Assembly: GCF_014199295.1 (NCBI RefSeq)
Contig: NZ_JACIJH010000001.1
Location: 798,600-862,599, forward strand
Reading direction: 5' to 3'
Origin: Sphingopyxis panaciterrulae
Lineage (GTDB): Bacteria > Pseudomonadota > Alphaproteobacteria > Sphingomonadales > Sphingomonadaceae
DNA length: 64,000 nucleotides
Both the position numbers and the translations under genes were made by a program. Under the pieces are notes generated by a model. That model was given only the letters and a program-made list of their open reading frames with translations, made no database searches and was not told where the DNA came from. Positions 1 through 9,852 of the stretch are shown one piece after another. Position 1 is the stretch's first letter, and each line of letters starts with the position of its first letter.

Positions 1-29
1 CGCTGGTCGAGGTGCGGGCGCCATGGTGA
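1..29 (+). CDS. 3' end of upstream GTA-like gene (probably DUF2460)
   Basis: The frame starting at base 3 reads LVEVRAPW and stops at TGA 27-29, sharing its last base with an ATG at 29 (TGATG). In alphaproteobacterial gene transfer agent clusters the gene just before DUF2163 encodes the DUF2460 tail protein, so these last eight codons are probably its C-terminus. The identification rests on gene order only; the visible peptide is too short to assign. Confidence 0.45.
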
Positions 30-850
30 TGGACGCTGCGCCCGACTGGCTGCGCGAGGAGCTGGTGACGCTCGCCTGGTGCTGGCGGCTGTCGCGGCGC
101 GACGGGGTGGTCGTCGGGCTGACCTCGCACGACCGCGACCTGACGGTCGGCGGCATATATTATCGCGCGGCGCCGGGGATGAAGCCGTCGGCGGTCGAAA
201 CGAGCGACGCGATCGAGACCGGAACGCTCGACCTGGAGGGTGCGATCGCGAGCGACGCGATCGCGGCGCGCGACCTCGACGCGGGGCGTTGGGACGGGGC
301 GGCGCTGGCGCTGTTCGTGACCGACTGGAGCGCGCCCGAAGCGGCGCCGGTGACCGTGGCGCGCGGGACGCTGGGCGCGGTCGAGCGGCGCGGCGCGGCC
401 TTTGCGGCGGAATTGCAGGGCGTGGTGCGGGCGCTCGACGGGCCGGTGTGCCCGGCAACCTCGCCTTCGTGCCGCGCGGCGCTCGGCGACCGGGGGTGCC
501 GGGTCGACCTGGCGCCGCGCACGCATATACGGCGCGTCGTCGCGGTCGACGGGCGCGCGGTGACGCTCGACAGCGCGGCGCCCGCGGGCGCGATGACGTT
601 CGGCGAGTTGATGTGGATGGAAGGCCCCGCTTGCGGGCTGGCGAGCCCCGTGATCGGCGAGGCGGGGGCCGTGCTGGCGCTGGCCGAGGTGCCGCCCTTC
701 GATGTCGGAGCGCCGGTGCGGGTACGACTGGTCGAAGGGTGCGACAAGCAGCTTGCGACGTGCCGGGCGCGGTTCGGCAATGCCGTCAATTTTCGCGGCG
801 AGGCGCAGCTTCCCGGCAACGACCTGCTGACGCGCTATCCCGGTGGATGA
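23..850 (+). CDS. GTA/phage tail protein, DUF2163 family
   Basis: A 275-residue protein of the DUF2163 family, equivalent to a gene-transfer-agent tail (baseplate/hub) component. The C-terminal third has the family's cysteine-rich part (GCRVDL, CDKQLATC) followed by RFGNAVNFRGE and LPGND, close to the end of the protein as is usual. Two starts are possible: ATG 23, or ATG 29 in the TGATG overlap with the upstream gene's stop; the second would give 273 residues and is typical of translational coupling. The gene overlaps the next one (GTG 843) by 8 bases, consistent with one tail operon. Length is normal for the family. The GTA assignment comes from the family and the gene order. Confidence 0.85.
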   Translation: MVMDAAPDWLREELVTLAWCWRLSRRDGVVVGLTSHDRDLTVGGIYYRAAPGMKPSAVETSDAIETGTLDLEGAIASDAIAARDLDAGRWDGAALALFVTDWSAPEAAPVTVARGTLGAVERRGAAFAAELQGVVRALDGPVCPATSPSCRAALGDRGCRVDLAPRTHIRRVVAVDGRAVTLDSAAPAGAMTFGELMWMEGPACGLASPVIGEAGAVLALAEVPPFDVGAPVRVRLVEGCDKQLATCRARFGNAVNFRGEAQLPGNDLLTRYPGG

Positions 851-1259
851 GCCGGGCGTGCGGGCCTTTGCGGCGGCGCGGGCGATGGTCGGGGTGCGAT
901 TTCGGCGGCAGGGATGCGATCCGGCGACCGGGCTCGACTGCGTGGGGCTGGTGTGGGCGGCCTATGCCGCGGCGGGGCGGAGGCTGGTGCGGCCGGCCGA
1001 TTATCCGCTGCGTGGGTGGGCACGCGAGCGGGTCGAGGCGGCACTGGTCGCGGCGAGCTTTGCGCCGGCGGGGGACGCGCGAAGCGGCGATGTCGGGCTG
1101 ATCGCGCTGGCGGCGGGGCAGTTTCATCTGGGGGTGATCGGGGCGGAGAGCTTCGTTCACGCCCATGCCGGGCTGCGGCGGGTGGTCGAGACGCCGCTGG
1201 GCGCTTTGGGTGACGTGGTGCGGTGGCGGCTCAGGGCAGGCCCACCCTGCTGCGACTAG
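843..1259 (+). CDS. NlpC/P60-family peptidase, GTA tail-associated
   Basis: A 138-residue NlpC/P60 cysteine peptidase, corresponding to GTA gp14, which is thought to cut peptidoglycan during DNA delivery or release. The nucleophile cysteine lies in the GLDCVGLVW motif (residue about 33) and histidines follow in QFHLGVI and FVHAHAG, as in the family. The GTG start overlaps the DUF2163 stop. The stop codon TAG (1257-1259) lies inside a dispersed palindromic repeat that is found again near 28.57 kb, so the last residues (PPCCD) may come from repeat insertion. Otherwise the size is typical for GTA P60 proteins. Confidence 0.82.
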   Translation: MDEPGVRAFAAARAMVGVRFRRQGCDPATGLDCVGLVWAAYAAAGRRLVRPADYPLRGWARERVEAALVAASFAPAGDARSGDVGLIALAAGQFHLGVIGAESFVHAHAGLRRVVETPLGALGDVVRWRLRAGPPCCD

Positions 1260-1310
1260 GCAGCAAGCTGCCAAGTCTCGCTGCCCCTCCCGCAGGCGGG
1301 AGGGGAAATT
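1247..1310. repeat. Dispersed REP-like palindromic element, copy 1
   Basis: Positions 1258-1285 (AGGCAGCAAGCTGCCAAG followed by TCTCGCTGCC) match exactly, as reverse complement, bases 28570-28597, and similarity continues on both sides with a few mismatches. The element contains the inner palindrome GCAGCAAGCTGC and a hairpin CCTCCCGC-AGG-GCGGGAGG-like arm just after it. It covers the stop codon of the P60 gene and the gap before the next tail gene. The exact match is seen directly; the name REP-like is inference. Confidence 0.75.
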
Positions 1311-1331
1311 CGGGTGATCGGGAGGGGTGCG

Positions 1332-3509
1332 ATGGCGACTTTGGTGCTGACGGTGGTCGGCGGGATCGTCGGTGGGCCGGTCGGGGCGGCGCTGGGGGCG
1401 GCGATCGGGCGGCAGGCGGATGCGGCGATCTTTGCGCCCAAGGGCCGCGAGGGGCCGCGGCTGGCCGACCTGAAGGTGCAGGCGTCGACCTATGGCCAGC
1501 AGATTCCGCGGCTGTTCGGAACGATGCGCGTCGCGGGCAGCGTGGTCTGGGCGACCGACCTGATCGAGCGGCGGACGAAGAGCGGCGGCGGCAAGGGGCG
1601 GCCGTCGGTGACCGAATATAGCTATGCGGTGTCGCTGGCGGTGGCGCTGTCGTCGCGGCGCGTGCGCAGGATCGGGCGGATCTGGGCCGACGGCAATCTG
1701 CTGCGCGGCGCGAGCGGGAGTTTCAGGGAGCGCTGCACCTTTCGCTGGCATGACGGCAGCGAGGACCAGGCGGTCGATCCGCTGATCGCGTCGGCGGTCG
1801 GCGCGGGCAGCGCGAGCGCATTTCGCGGGCTGGCCTATGCGGTGTTCGAGGAGCTGGAACTCGGCAGTTTCGGCAATCGCATCCCGTCGCTGACCTTCGA
1901 GGTCGAGGCGGATGCGGGCGATATCGACGCCGGGCTGGTCGGCGATACGCTGCTTGGCGAGACGGGGCGTTGCCTCGGCCGCTGGCCGTTCGGCGGCTAT
2001 GCGGCGTCGGGCGACCGGGTGCGCGAGGCGCTGGCGCCGTTGTTCGCGGCCGACGGGACGCGGCTGGCGAGCGCGCCCGACGGCTGGCGGCTGGCGCCGA
2101 CGAGCCTGGCGGGCGATGCGCTGGCGCTGGCCGATTTCCGCGAGGCGCGAAGCCGCGAGGCGGCGCGCGACCGGATCGAGCAGCGCCGCGCGCCGCTCGC
2201 GGCGCTGCCGGGCACGATCCGGCTGCGCCATTATGCGCCCGAGCGCGACTATCAACTGGGGCAGCAGGCGAGCGCCGTGGCGGGCGGCGGCGCGCGCGAG
2301 GAGGCGATCGACCTGCCGGCGGTGCTGGCGGCCGATGCGGCGCGCGGACTGGCGCGGCAGCTTGCCGCGGCCGCCGCCGACGGACGCGAAACCTGCGTGT
2401 GGCAGGCCGATCTGGCGGCGCTGGCGCTGCCGGTCGGTGGGCGGGTGGTGCTGGCGGACGGGACGATCTGGCGGCTCGCGCGGCGCCGGGTGAAGGGCGC
2501 CGGGATCGAGATCGAGCTTTGCCGGTATCAGCCGCTGGATGCAGCGGCGGTCGCGGCCGATCCGGGGGCGCCGGTGACGGCGCCCGACTGGCCCGATGCC
2601 GAAGGCGCGGTGCGGCTGTTCGACCTGCCGTCGATCGGCAGCCCGGTTGCCGCCACGCCGCGGCTGGTCGTCGCGGCGGCGGGGAGCAACGATGGCTGGC
2701 GCGGCGCCGATTGCTGGGTCGTGCCCGCCCCCGATGCCGAGCCGGTCGCGCTGGGGTCGGTGCGGCCCGCGGCGGCGCTGGGGGCGCTCGCCGCGCCGCT
2801 GGAGGCCGGAAGCGCCTTCCTGATCGATCGGGCGCATGCGGCGCTCGTCACCCTGGTCAATCCGTCGATGACGCTGGAATCGGTGAGCGAGGCGATGCTG
2901 CTCGCCGGCGCCAATCGCGCCATGATCGGGAACGAACTGGTGCAGTTCGGCGGCGCCGAGCAGCTCGGCCCGGCGCTGTGGCGGCTGACACGGCTGCTGC
3001 GCGGGCGTGCGGGGACCGAGGTTGCGGCGGCGCATGGGACGGGCACGCCCTTCGTGTTGCTCGACGATCCGGCGCTGCTGCCCGTCCCTACCGAGATCGC
3101 GGGCTGGGCCGCGAGCGGAGCGGCGGTGCTGCAATGGGCGGATCGCAACGGCACGGCGGTGACCGAGGTTCCGATTCCCGCAGCGGCGCAGGCGTTGCGG
3201 CCGCTGTCGCCGGTGCAGGGGCGCATGACGCCCGACGGCGCGGGCGGGGTGACCGCCGCATGGACGCGCCGCAGCCGCCTCGACACCGGCTGGCGCGATG
3301 GGATCGACCTGGCGCTGGGCGAAAGCCGCGAGCTTTACCGGGTTGCGACGCTGCCCGCGGTCGCCGGCGTCGGCCCGTGGGAACCGGGCGAGGCGTCGCT
3401 TTCCCTCGACGCGGCGATGCTTGCCGCGCTGCCGCCGGGCACGGCGCTCGACATCCGCCAGGTCGGCGATTTCGGGCTTTCGCCGCCGCTGATCCTTCCC
3501 CTGACGTAA
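1332..3509 (+). CDS. GTA host-specificity / phage tail-tip protein (gp15-like)
   Basis: A large tail-tip protein of 725 residues. It begins with a glycine/alanine-rich hydrophobic stretch (TVVGGIVGGPVGAALGAA), as GTA gp15 and baseplate megatron-like proteins do, followed by a conserved N-terminal region (QIPRLFGTMRVAGSVVWATD) and a phage-tail-type domain in the middle. ATG 1332 is chosen because GGGAGGGG lies just upstream; a GTG at 1314 would add six residues. It is much shorter than Rhodobacter gp15 (about 1300 residues), so the TIM-barrel glycosidase-like part is probably absent, as seems usual in sphingomonads. It likely acts at the tail tip in host recognition. Confidence 0.8.
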   Translation: MATLVLTVVGGIVGGPVGAALGAAIGRQADAAIFAPKGREGPRLADLKVQASTYGQQIPRLFGTMRVAGSVVWATDLIERRTKSGGGKGRPSVTEYSYAVSLAVALSSRRVRRIGRIWADGNLLRGASGSFRERCTFRWHDGSEDQAVDPLIASAVGAGSASAFRGLAYAVFEELELGSFGNRIPSLTFEVEADAGDIDAGLVGDTLLGETGRCLGRWPFGGYAASGDRVREALAPLFAADGTRLASAPDGWRLAPTSLAGDALALADFREARSREAARDRIEQRRAPLAALPGTIRLRHYAPERDYQLGQQASAVAGGGAREEAIDLPAVLAADAARGLARQLAAAAADGRETCVWQADLAALALPVGGRVVLADGTIWRLARRRVKGAGIEIELCRYQPLDAAAVAADPGAPVTAPDWPDAEGAVRLFDLPSIGSPVAATPRLVVAAAGSNDGWRGADCWVVPAPDAEPVALGSVRPAAALGALAAPLEAGSAFLIDRAHAALVTLVNPSMTLESVSEAMLLAGANRAMIGNELVQFGGAEQLGPALWRLTRLLRGRAGTEVAAAHGTGTPFVLLDDPALLPVPTEIAGWAASGAAVLQWADRNGTAVTEVPIPAAAQALRPLSPVQGRMTPDGAGGVTAAWTRRSRLDTGWRDGIDLALGESRELYRVATLPAVAGVGPWEPGEASLSLDAAMLAALPPGTALDIRQVGDFGLSPPLILPLT

Positions 3510-3521
3510 AGGAAAATCCCG

Positions 3522-3974
3522 ATGACCGATCTGCCGACGACCGCGCGCTTCCGGCTTCCGCTCCTCGCCGCCGCGCAGGCGCAGAAGGAGATCACGCACA
3601 ATGAGGCGCTGACCCTGCTCGACGCGCTGGTCCAGCCGGTGATCGAGGCCGGGCCGCAGGACGATCCGCCGTCAGCGCCGACGGCCGGGCACGGCTGGCT
3701 GGTCGGCGGCGCGCCGACCGGGGATTGGACCGAAGCCGCTGGAATGATCGCGGTTTATACCGCAGGCGGATGGCGCTTCGTCGAACCGCGCGCCGGGATG
3801 CGGCTGTTGCGCCTGTCCGACGGAGGCTGGCTCCGTTTCGACGGGAGCGGCTGGAGGGGGCCGGAGGCGGTCGCGAGTCCCTTGGGCGGTGCGATCGTCG
3901 ACTCCGAAGCGCGCGCCGCGATCGATGCGCTGATTTTGCATCTATCGGCGCATGGCCTTCTGATTGCAGGCTGA
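3522..3974 (+). CDS. DUF2793 domain protein, last gene of GTA-like module
   Basis: A 150-residue protein with the DUF2793 signature: the opening LPLLAAAQAQKEITHNEAL and the later pattern GHGWLVGGAPTGDW, then a Trp-rich beta region. Proteins of this family sit at the 3' end of GTA and prophage tail operons and may be tail-fibre or receptor-binding accessories; their function is not established. It starts 12 bases after the tail-tip stop with AAAGGAAA as ribosome site. The C-terminal part (ALILHLSAHGLL) may form a short trimerising helix, which is inference. Confidence 0.8.
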   Translation: MTDLPTTARFRLPLLAAAQAQKEITHNEALTLLDALVQPVIEAGPQDDPPSAPTAGHGWLVGGAPTGDWTEAAGMIAVYTAGGWRFVEPRAGMRLLRLSDGGWLRFDGSGWRGPEAVASPLGGAIVDSEARAAIDALILHLSAHGLLIAG

Positions 3975-4061
3975 TTTTCGGTTTCGCGATGCACAAAGTG
4001 CGGCTTTTTGGCAACAGATTGGCGATTTGTTGGCTTGCGTGGAACCAAAGCGACGAGTAGG

Positions 4062-4077
4062 ACGTCTGACGAGACGT
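4062..4077. promoter_or_regulatory. Short hairpin in the ompA leader
   Basis: ACGTCT-GACG-AGACGT forms a perfect 6-bp stem with a 4-base loop about 28 bases before the ribosome site of the OmpA-type gene. It could stabilise the 5' leader of a highly expressed outer-membrane protein mRNA. No convincing -35/-10 pair was identified in the 130-base gap. Confidence 0.35.
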
Positions 4078-4104
4078 AAATCTCAATTGAAAGGGGAATC
4101 TATT

Positions 4105-5217
4105 ATGAGGAAGCTTGCCGTCGCCGTGGCGTTGGCCTCCACTGCCCTTGCGTCGCCTGCCCTTGCGCGCGACAACTCCTGGTATGTGGGAGTCGGCGGT
4201 GGTGTGATGCTCGTCGAGGACATGGACCTCGACATCGGCTCCATCGATAATGCCGGCACCGTCGAACATCGTAAAGGCTATGATTTCGAAGGTACCGTCG
4301 GCTATGACTTCGGCGCGTTCCGCGCGGAAGTCGAGGTTGGCTATCGCGAAGCCGACATCAAGGAAGGCCGCTTCGTTGCGCCGGGGATTCCCTCGCAGGC
4401 CAATGGCACGGGCTCGTTTGTCGGCTCGACGCCGCTGAACGGCGATTCGAACGCCCTGAGCTTCATGGTCAACGGCATGTTCGACTTCGGCGACGACGAT
4501 GGCCTGCAGGGCTTCGTCGGCGGTGGTGCCGGTGTCGCGCGCGTCGATTTCGCGCCGGTCTTCGCCGGCCCGTTCATCGACGATTCGGACACGGGCTTCG
4601 CCTGGCAGGCGATCGCGGGTATCCGCGCGCCGCTCACCAAGAACTGGGACGCCGGCCTGAAGTATCGTTTCTTCAACGCCAGCGGTCTGGATCTGGTCGA
4701 TCAGGCCGGTCGCGACGTTTCGACGCGCTTCCGTTCGCACTCGATCCTGGGCACGCTGACCTACAACTTCGGTGGCGCGGAAGCTCCGCCCCCGCCGCCC
4801 CCGCCGCCCCCGCCGCCTCCGCCGCCCCCCCCGCCGCCCCCGCCGCCTCCGCCGCCGGTGGTCTGCGAGCCTGGGCCGTACATCGTGTACTTCGACTGGG
4901 ATCAGTCGGCGATCACGCCCGAAGCGGCTTCGACGCTGGACAATGCGATCAGCGCCTACAACCAGGGCTGCAGCGGTCAGCAGGTCATGCTCGCCGGTCA
5001 CGCCGACCGTTCGGGTTCGGCCACGTACAACGTCGGTCTGTCGCAGCGTCGCGCCGATGCCGTGAAGGCCTATCTGACGGCCCGCGGCGTTGCCGATACG
5101 GCGGTCACGACCGAAGCGTTCGGCGAGACCCGTCCGGCCGTTGCGACCGCCGATGGCGTCCGCAACGACCAGAACCGTCGCGTGGAAATCACTTACGGTC
5201 CGGGTTCGGGCATGTAA
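4105..5217 (+). CDS. OmpA-family outer-membrane protein with long polyproline linker
   Basis: 370 residues: a signal peptide (MRKLAVAVALASTALASPALA), an eight-stranded-type N-terminal barrel (about residues 22-225), a run of 24 prolines, and a C-terminal OmpA/peptidoglycan-binding domain with YFDWDQSAITPEA, GHADRSGS, NVGLSQRRADAVKAYL and RNDQNRRVEI. The last domain should bind diaminopimelate in peptidoglycan through the conserved Asp and Arg. ATG 4105 follows AAAGGGGAATC and gives a clean signal peptide. Codon choice is strongly biased, as expected for an abundant porin. A strong terminator follows. Sphingomonads commonly carry such porins, though the proline run is unusually long. Confidence 0.92.
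   Translation: MRKLAVAVALASTALASPALARDNSWYVGVGGGVMLVEDMDLDIGSIDNAGTVEHRKGYDFEGTVGYDFGAFRAEVEVGYREADIKEGRFVAPGIPSQANGTGSFVGSTPLNGDSNALSFMVNGMFDFGDDDGLQGFVGGGAGVARVDFAPVFAGPFIDDSDTGFAWQAIAGIRAPLTKNWDAGLKYRFFNASGLDLVDQAGRDVSTRFRSHSILGTLTYNFGGAEAPPPPPPPPPPPPPPPPPPPPPPPPVVCEPGPYIVYFDWDQSAITPEAASTLDNAISAYNQGCSGQQVMLAGHADRSGSATYNVGLSQRRADAVKAYLTARGVADTAVTTEAFGETRPAVATADGVRNDQNRRVEITYGPGSGM
4786..4857 (+). repeat. Polyproline (CCG/CCC/CCT) microsatellite in ompA
   Basis: Twenty-four consecutive proline codons, mostly CCG and CCC with two CCT, join the barrel to the peptidoglycan-binding domain. The near-pure C/G tract contains internal near-repeats of about 24-27 bases and could change length by replication slippage. 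Such a run normally needs EF-P for translation. Confidence 0.9.
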
Positions 5218-5257
5218 GACCGGTTTCCATTCCCGACAGGGACTGGATGAAAAAGAG

Positions 5258-5288
5258 GGGCGGCATCGAAAGGTGCCGCCCTTTCTTT
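5258..5288 (+). terminator. Rho-independent terminator of ompA
   Basis: GGGCGGCA - TCGAAAGG - TGCCGCCC is a perfect 8-bp stem followed by TTTCTTTG, 40 bases after the ompA stop. The remaining bases up to 5480 contain nothing recognisable. Confidence 0.85.
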
Positions 5289-5480
5289 GTCGTCATACAA
5301 GCCTGTTTCGGGGGGATGGCCGGACCTCTGCGTGGCGCAGGTCCGGGCGGCTAGAGGGGGCGCGCATTCGCGGCCGAAGAAGATGGGCCACGCGGCGGCG
5401 CGGCGAAATCGAGGAGGGACGCGAAGCCGCTCGATGCTCCGCATCCGCGCACCGGGGCGCGGGTCGACGGTCGGGATCGA

Positions 5481-6017
5481 TCAGGCGGCGGGCGCGGTTC
5501 CCGGCCGCAGATGCTGCATCATGTAGCTGGCATAATCGGCCTTGCCGAGCGGCACGCCCATGTGGCGCAGGATCGCATAGGCGGCGACGATGTGAAAATA
5601 AAACTGAGGCAGCGCCCAGTCGCGGACATAGTCGAGGGCGCGGAGGTCGAAGACCATGCCGTTCGGCAGCGAGAATTCGACCGGCCGGTCGGCGTCGTCG
5701 CCGAACGCCGCGGGATCGAGTGCGTCGAGCCAGGCGAGCGTCTGCGCGATCTGCGCCTGCATTCCCGCGAAATCGGACGCATCATCGGCGAAATCGGGCG
5801 CGCCGCTCGCGCCGAGGCGGGTGGCGGCCTGAAGCGCCTGGCCGCAGGAGAAGCGGATCTGGGTGGCGAGCGGGAACATGTCGGGCGCGAGGCGCGCCGC
5901 GAGCAACTGCAACTCGCCGACGCCATTGCTCTCGCCCCAGGTCAGGGCCTTGGCGAGCTGGCCGGACAGCGCGGTCAGCGCGTTGCGCCAGGCGGGAACG
6001 GTCAGGCTGTGCAGCAT
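5481..6017 (-). CDS. DUF1993 domain protein
   Basis: A 178-residue helical protein of the DUF1993 family (start MLHSLTVPAWRNALTALSGQL; later FSLPNGMVFDLRALDYVRDWALPQFYFHIVAAYAILRHMGVPLGKADY). Members resemble DinB-like four-helix bundles and have no established activity. The start ATG has GGAG upstream, and its 5' end lies 23 bases from the stop of the ABC exporter gene, also on the minus strand, so the two may be cotranscribed. There is no signal peptide, so the protein is cytoplasmic. Confidence 0.8.
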   Translation of the reverse strand: MLHSLTVPAWRNALTALSGQLAKALTWGESNGVGELQLLAARLAPDMFPLATQIRFSCGQALQAATRLGASGAPDFADDASDFAGMQAQIAQTLAWLDALDPAAFGDDADRPVEFSLPNGMVFDLRALDYVRDWALPQFYFHIVAAYAILRHMGVPLGKADYASYMMQHLRPGTAPAA

Positions 6018-6040
6018 GTCGGAAACTCCTGTGCGGCCGG

Positions 6041-7846
<1,806 letters not shown>

Positions 7847-8018
7847 CGCGCATCGCCCTAGCAGCCGGGGCGCCGCCGCTCAACGCCGCATAATCGCGCC
7901 CCGCTTCACGTCGCTTGAAGCAGGACGAAATGATGCGTTGCACAATGAGATCGATGCCCTAACATGCCGGCCGAAACAGGGCGCCGGCAGAGCGTCCGAC
8001 CGGACGCAAGGACCTTCG

Positions 8019-9248
8019 ATGCTTTATCACGCTTTCGACATGCAGAAATCCTGGCTTGCGGGGGCGAGCGCGCTCGCCACCGCGGGGGCGCAGGCGATGC
8101 AGCACCCCGCCAACCCGCTCGGCTATTTCGGCGCCAGCCCGCTGTTCGCTTCGGCGCTTGAGGTGTTCGCCCACGCCGCGGCGCCGCGCGGCAAGCCCGC
8201 CTTCGACCTCTACGAAACGGTGGTGGACGGTGAGACGGTGCGGGTGTCGGAAGCGGTCGAGGCGCGCAAGCCCTTCGGCCAGCTCAAGCATTTCAAGCAC
8301 AAGGGCACGCCAAAAGGAGCGGGGGCCGCGCCCAAGCTGCTGATCGTCGCGCCGATGTCGGGCCATTATGCGACGCTGCTGCGCGGCACGGTCGAGCGGA
8401 TGCTGCCGGGGCACGACGTCTGGATCACCGACTGGCGCGACGCGCGCAACGTGCCGCTGCAAGCCGGCAAGTTCGATCTCGACGATTATATCGACTATCT
8501 GATCGCGTGGCTCGAGCATATCGGGCCGGGCGCGCATGTGCTGGCGGTGTGCCAGCCGTCGGTGCCCTGCTATGCCGCCGCGGCGGTCATGGCGGCGTCG
8601 AAGCACGCGTGCCGGCCGCGGACGCTGACGATGATGGGCGGGCCGATCGACACCCGCAAGGCGCCGACCGCGGTCAACCAGCATGCGACGACGCGGCCCT
8701 ATGCCTGGTTCCAGGAAAATGTCATCGCCACCGTGCCCGCCTGGTATCCGGGCGCCGGGCGCCGCGTCTATCCGGGCTTCCTTCAGCTTGCCGGCTTCAT
8801 GGCGATGAACCTGGGCAACCACATGATGAGCCATTGGGAGATGTTCAAGCATCTGGTCGACGGCGATGGCGAGAGCGCCGACAAGACCAAGCTATTCTAT
8901 GACGAATATCGCTCGGTCTGCGACATGACCGCCGAATTCTATCTGCAGACGGTCGACGCGGTGTTCCAGCGCCACCTGCTGCCCAGGGGCGCGTTCGAGC
9001 ATCGCGGCAAGGCGGTCGATCCGAACGCGATCGCCGATATCGGGCTGCTCGCCATCGAGGGCGAACGCGACGATATATCGGGAATCGGCCAGACCAAGGC
9101 GGCGCTGACGCTCGCCAAGTCTCTGCCGGCGGCCAAGAAGAAATATCTGATGGCGAAGGGCGTCGGCCATTACGGCATCTTCAACGGCCGCAAATGGCGC
9201 GAGGAGATCGCACCGGTGGTGGAGGAGTGGATTCGCAGCAACGGGTGA
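8019..9248 (+). CDS. phaZ: Intracellular polyhydroxyalkanoate depolymerase
   Basis: 409 residues of the intracellular PHB/PHA depolymerase family, which mobilises storage polyester in the cytoplasm. The N-terminus (LYHAFDMQKSWLAGASALA) and the segment LLIVAPMSGHYATLLRGTVERMLP are characteristic. The catalytic residue is likely Cys178 in VCQPSVP, since this family uses a cysteine where most alpha/beta hydrolases have serine. The C-terminal KGVGHYGIFNGRKWREEI holds the catalytic histidine. ATG 8019 gives the family's usual length; in-frame starts further upstream would add 78 unrelated residues. No signal peptide is present. It implies that the organism stores PHA. Confidence 0.9.
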   Translation: MLYHAFDMQKSWLAGASALATAGAQAMQHPANPLGYFGASPLFASALEVFAHAAAPRGKPAFDLYETVVDGETVRVSEAVEARKPFGQLKHFKHKGTPKGAGAAPKLLIVAPMSGHYATLLRGTVERMLPGHDVWITDWRDARNVPLQAGKFDLDDYIDYLIAWLEHIGPGAHVLAVCQPSVPCYAAAAVMAASKHACRPRTLTMMGGPIDTRKAPTAVNQHATTRPYAWFQENVIATVPAWYPGAGRRVYPGFLQLAGFMAMNLGNHMMSHWEMFKHLVDGDGESADKTKLFYDEYRSVCDMTAEFYLQTVDAVFQRHLLPRGAFEHRGKAVDPNAIADIGLLAIEGERDDISGIGQTKAALTLAKSLPAAKKKYLMAKGVGHYGIFNGRKWREEIAPVVEEWIRSNG

Positions 9249-9278
9249 GAATGGCGGGTTTCGGCCGATAACAGCCGT

Positions 9279-9366
9279 AGCCCCCGCGAAGGCGGGGGCC
9301 GCCGTCGTCTTACGCAGCGGCGCAGGAATAAGCCTCCAGCGGCCCCCGCCTTCGCGGGGGCGACGA
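9279..9366. repeat. Paired CCCCCGCGAAGGCGGGGG palindromes (terminator-like)
   Basis: Two inverted copies of the same palindrome, 9281-9300 and 9341-9361, lie in the gap between the convergent phaZ and YkvA-like genes. Each copy forms its own hairpin (CCCCCGC-GAAG-GCGGGGG), and together they can form a longer stem. Related copies with variant arms lie at 12335-12415 and 47447-47470. They could stop transcription from both sides; no T-tract follows. Confidence 0.7.
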
Positions 9367-9430
9367 GTTATGCAATATCCGCTCACCACCCCAAAACGGC
9401 CGCTCGAACCGTTCGTTTCGAACGACGCGT

Positions 9431-9826
9431 TCAATGCCAGGGCGACGTTCGTACGCTCCAGTAGAGGATGGTGAGCAGCCCTGCCCAGATCAGCAGGACG
9501 GCGATCATGCCGGCGCGGCTCGAGGGGCGGTTGCCTGCGGCTTCGGCGGCGGCGTGGAGGTCGGCCCAGAGCGGGTCGGGGATCAGGCGCCGCACCGCCC
9601 ACAGGCCGATCGGCACGAGGATCAGGTCGTCGAGCCAGCCGAGCACGAGGATGAAATCCGGAATCAGGTCGATCGGCGACAGCGCGTAGGCGGCGACCGC
9701 GACGGCGAGCAGGCGCGCGAGCGGTGGGGTGCGCGGGTCGCGGGCGGCGAGCCAGGCGGCATGCGCCTCGACGGCGAGACGGTGGCCGAGGTCGGCGATG
9801 CGTTCGGAAAGGGATTTGCCGGGCAT
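9431..9826 (-). CDS. YkvA-like DUF1232 membrane protein
   Basis: 131 residues with the DUF1232 core: LAVAVAAYALSPIDLIPDFILVLGWLDDLILVPIGLWAVRRLIP (about 40-83), containing the hallmark SPIDLIPDFI. A C-terminal membrane segment follows (MIAVLLIWAGLLTILYW). The family is widespread and its role is unknown. The gene diverges from the dipeptide epimerase gene with a 26-base gap and converges on phaZ across the paired palindromes. Confidence 0.85.
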   Translation of the reverse strand: MPGKSLSERIADLGHRLAVEAHAAWLAARDPRTPPLARLLAVAVAAYALSPIDLIPDFILVLGWLDDLILVPIGLWAVRRLIPDPLWADLHAAAEAAGNRPSSRAGMIAVLLIWAGLLTILYWSVRTSPWH

Positions 9827-9852
9827 GTCGCGGCATATTAGGGTTACACCCG

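Noticed and set aside
786..3599. 937-codon open frame on the minus strand
   Set aside because: Shadow of the GTA tail genes: Arg/Pro-rich low-complexity translation, no family match, and the plus-strand genes there are clear.
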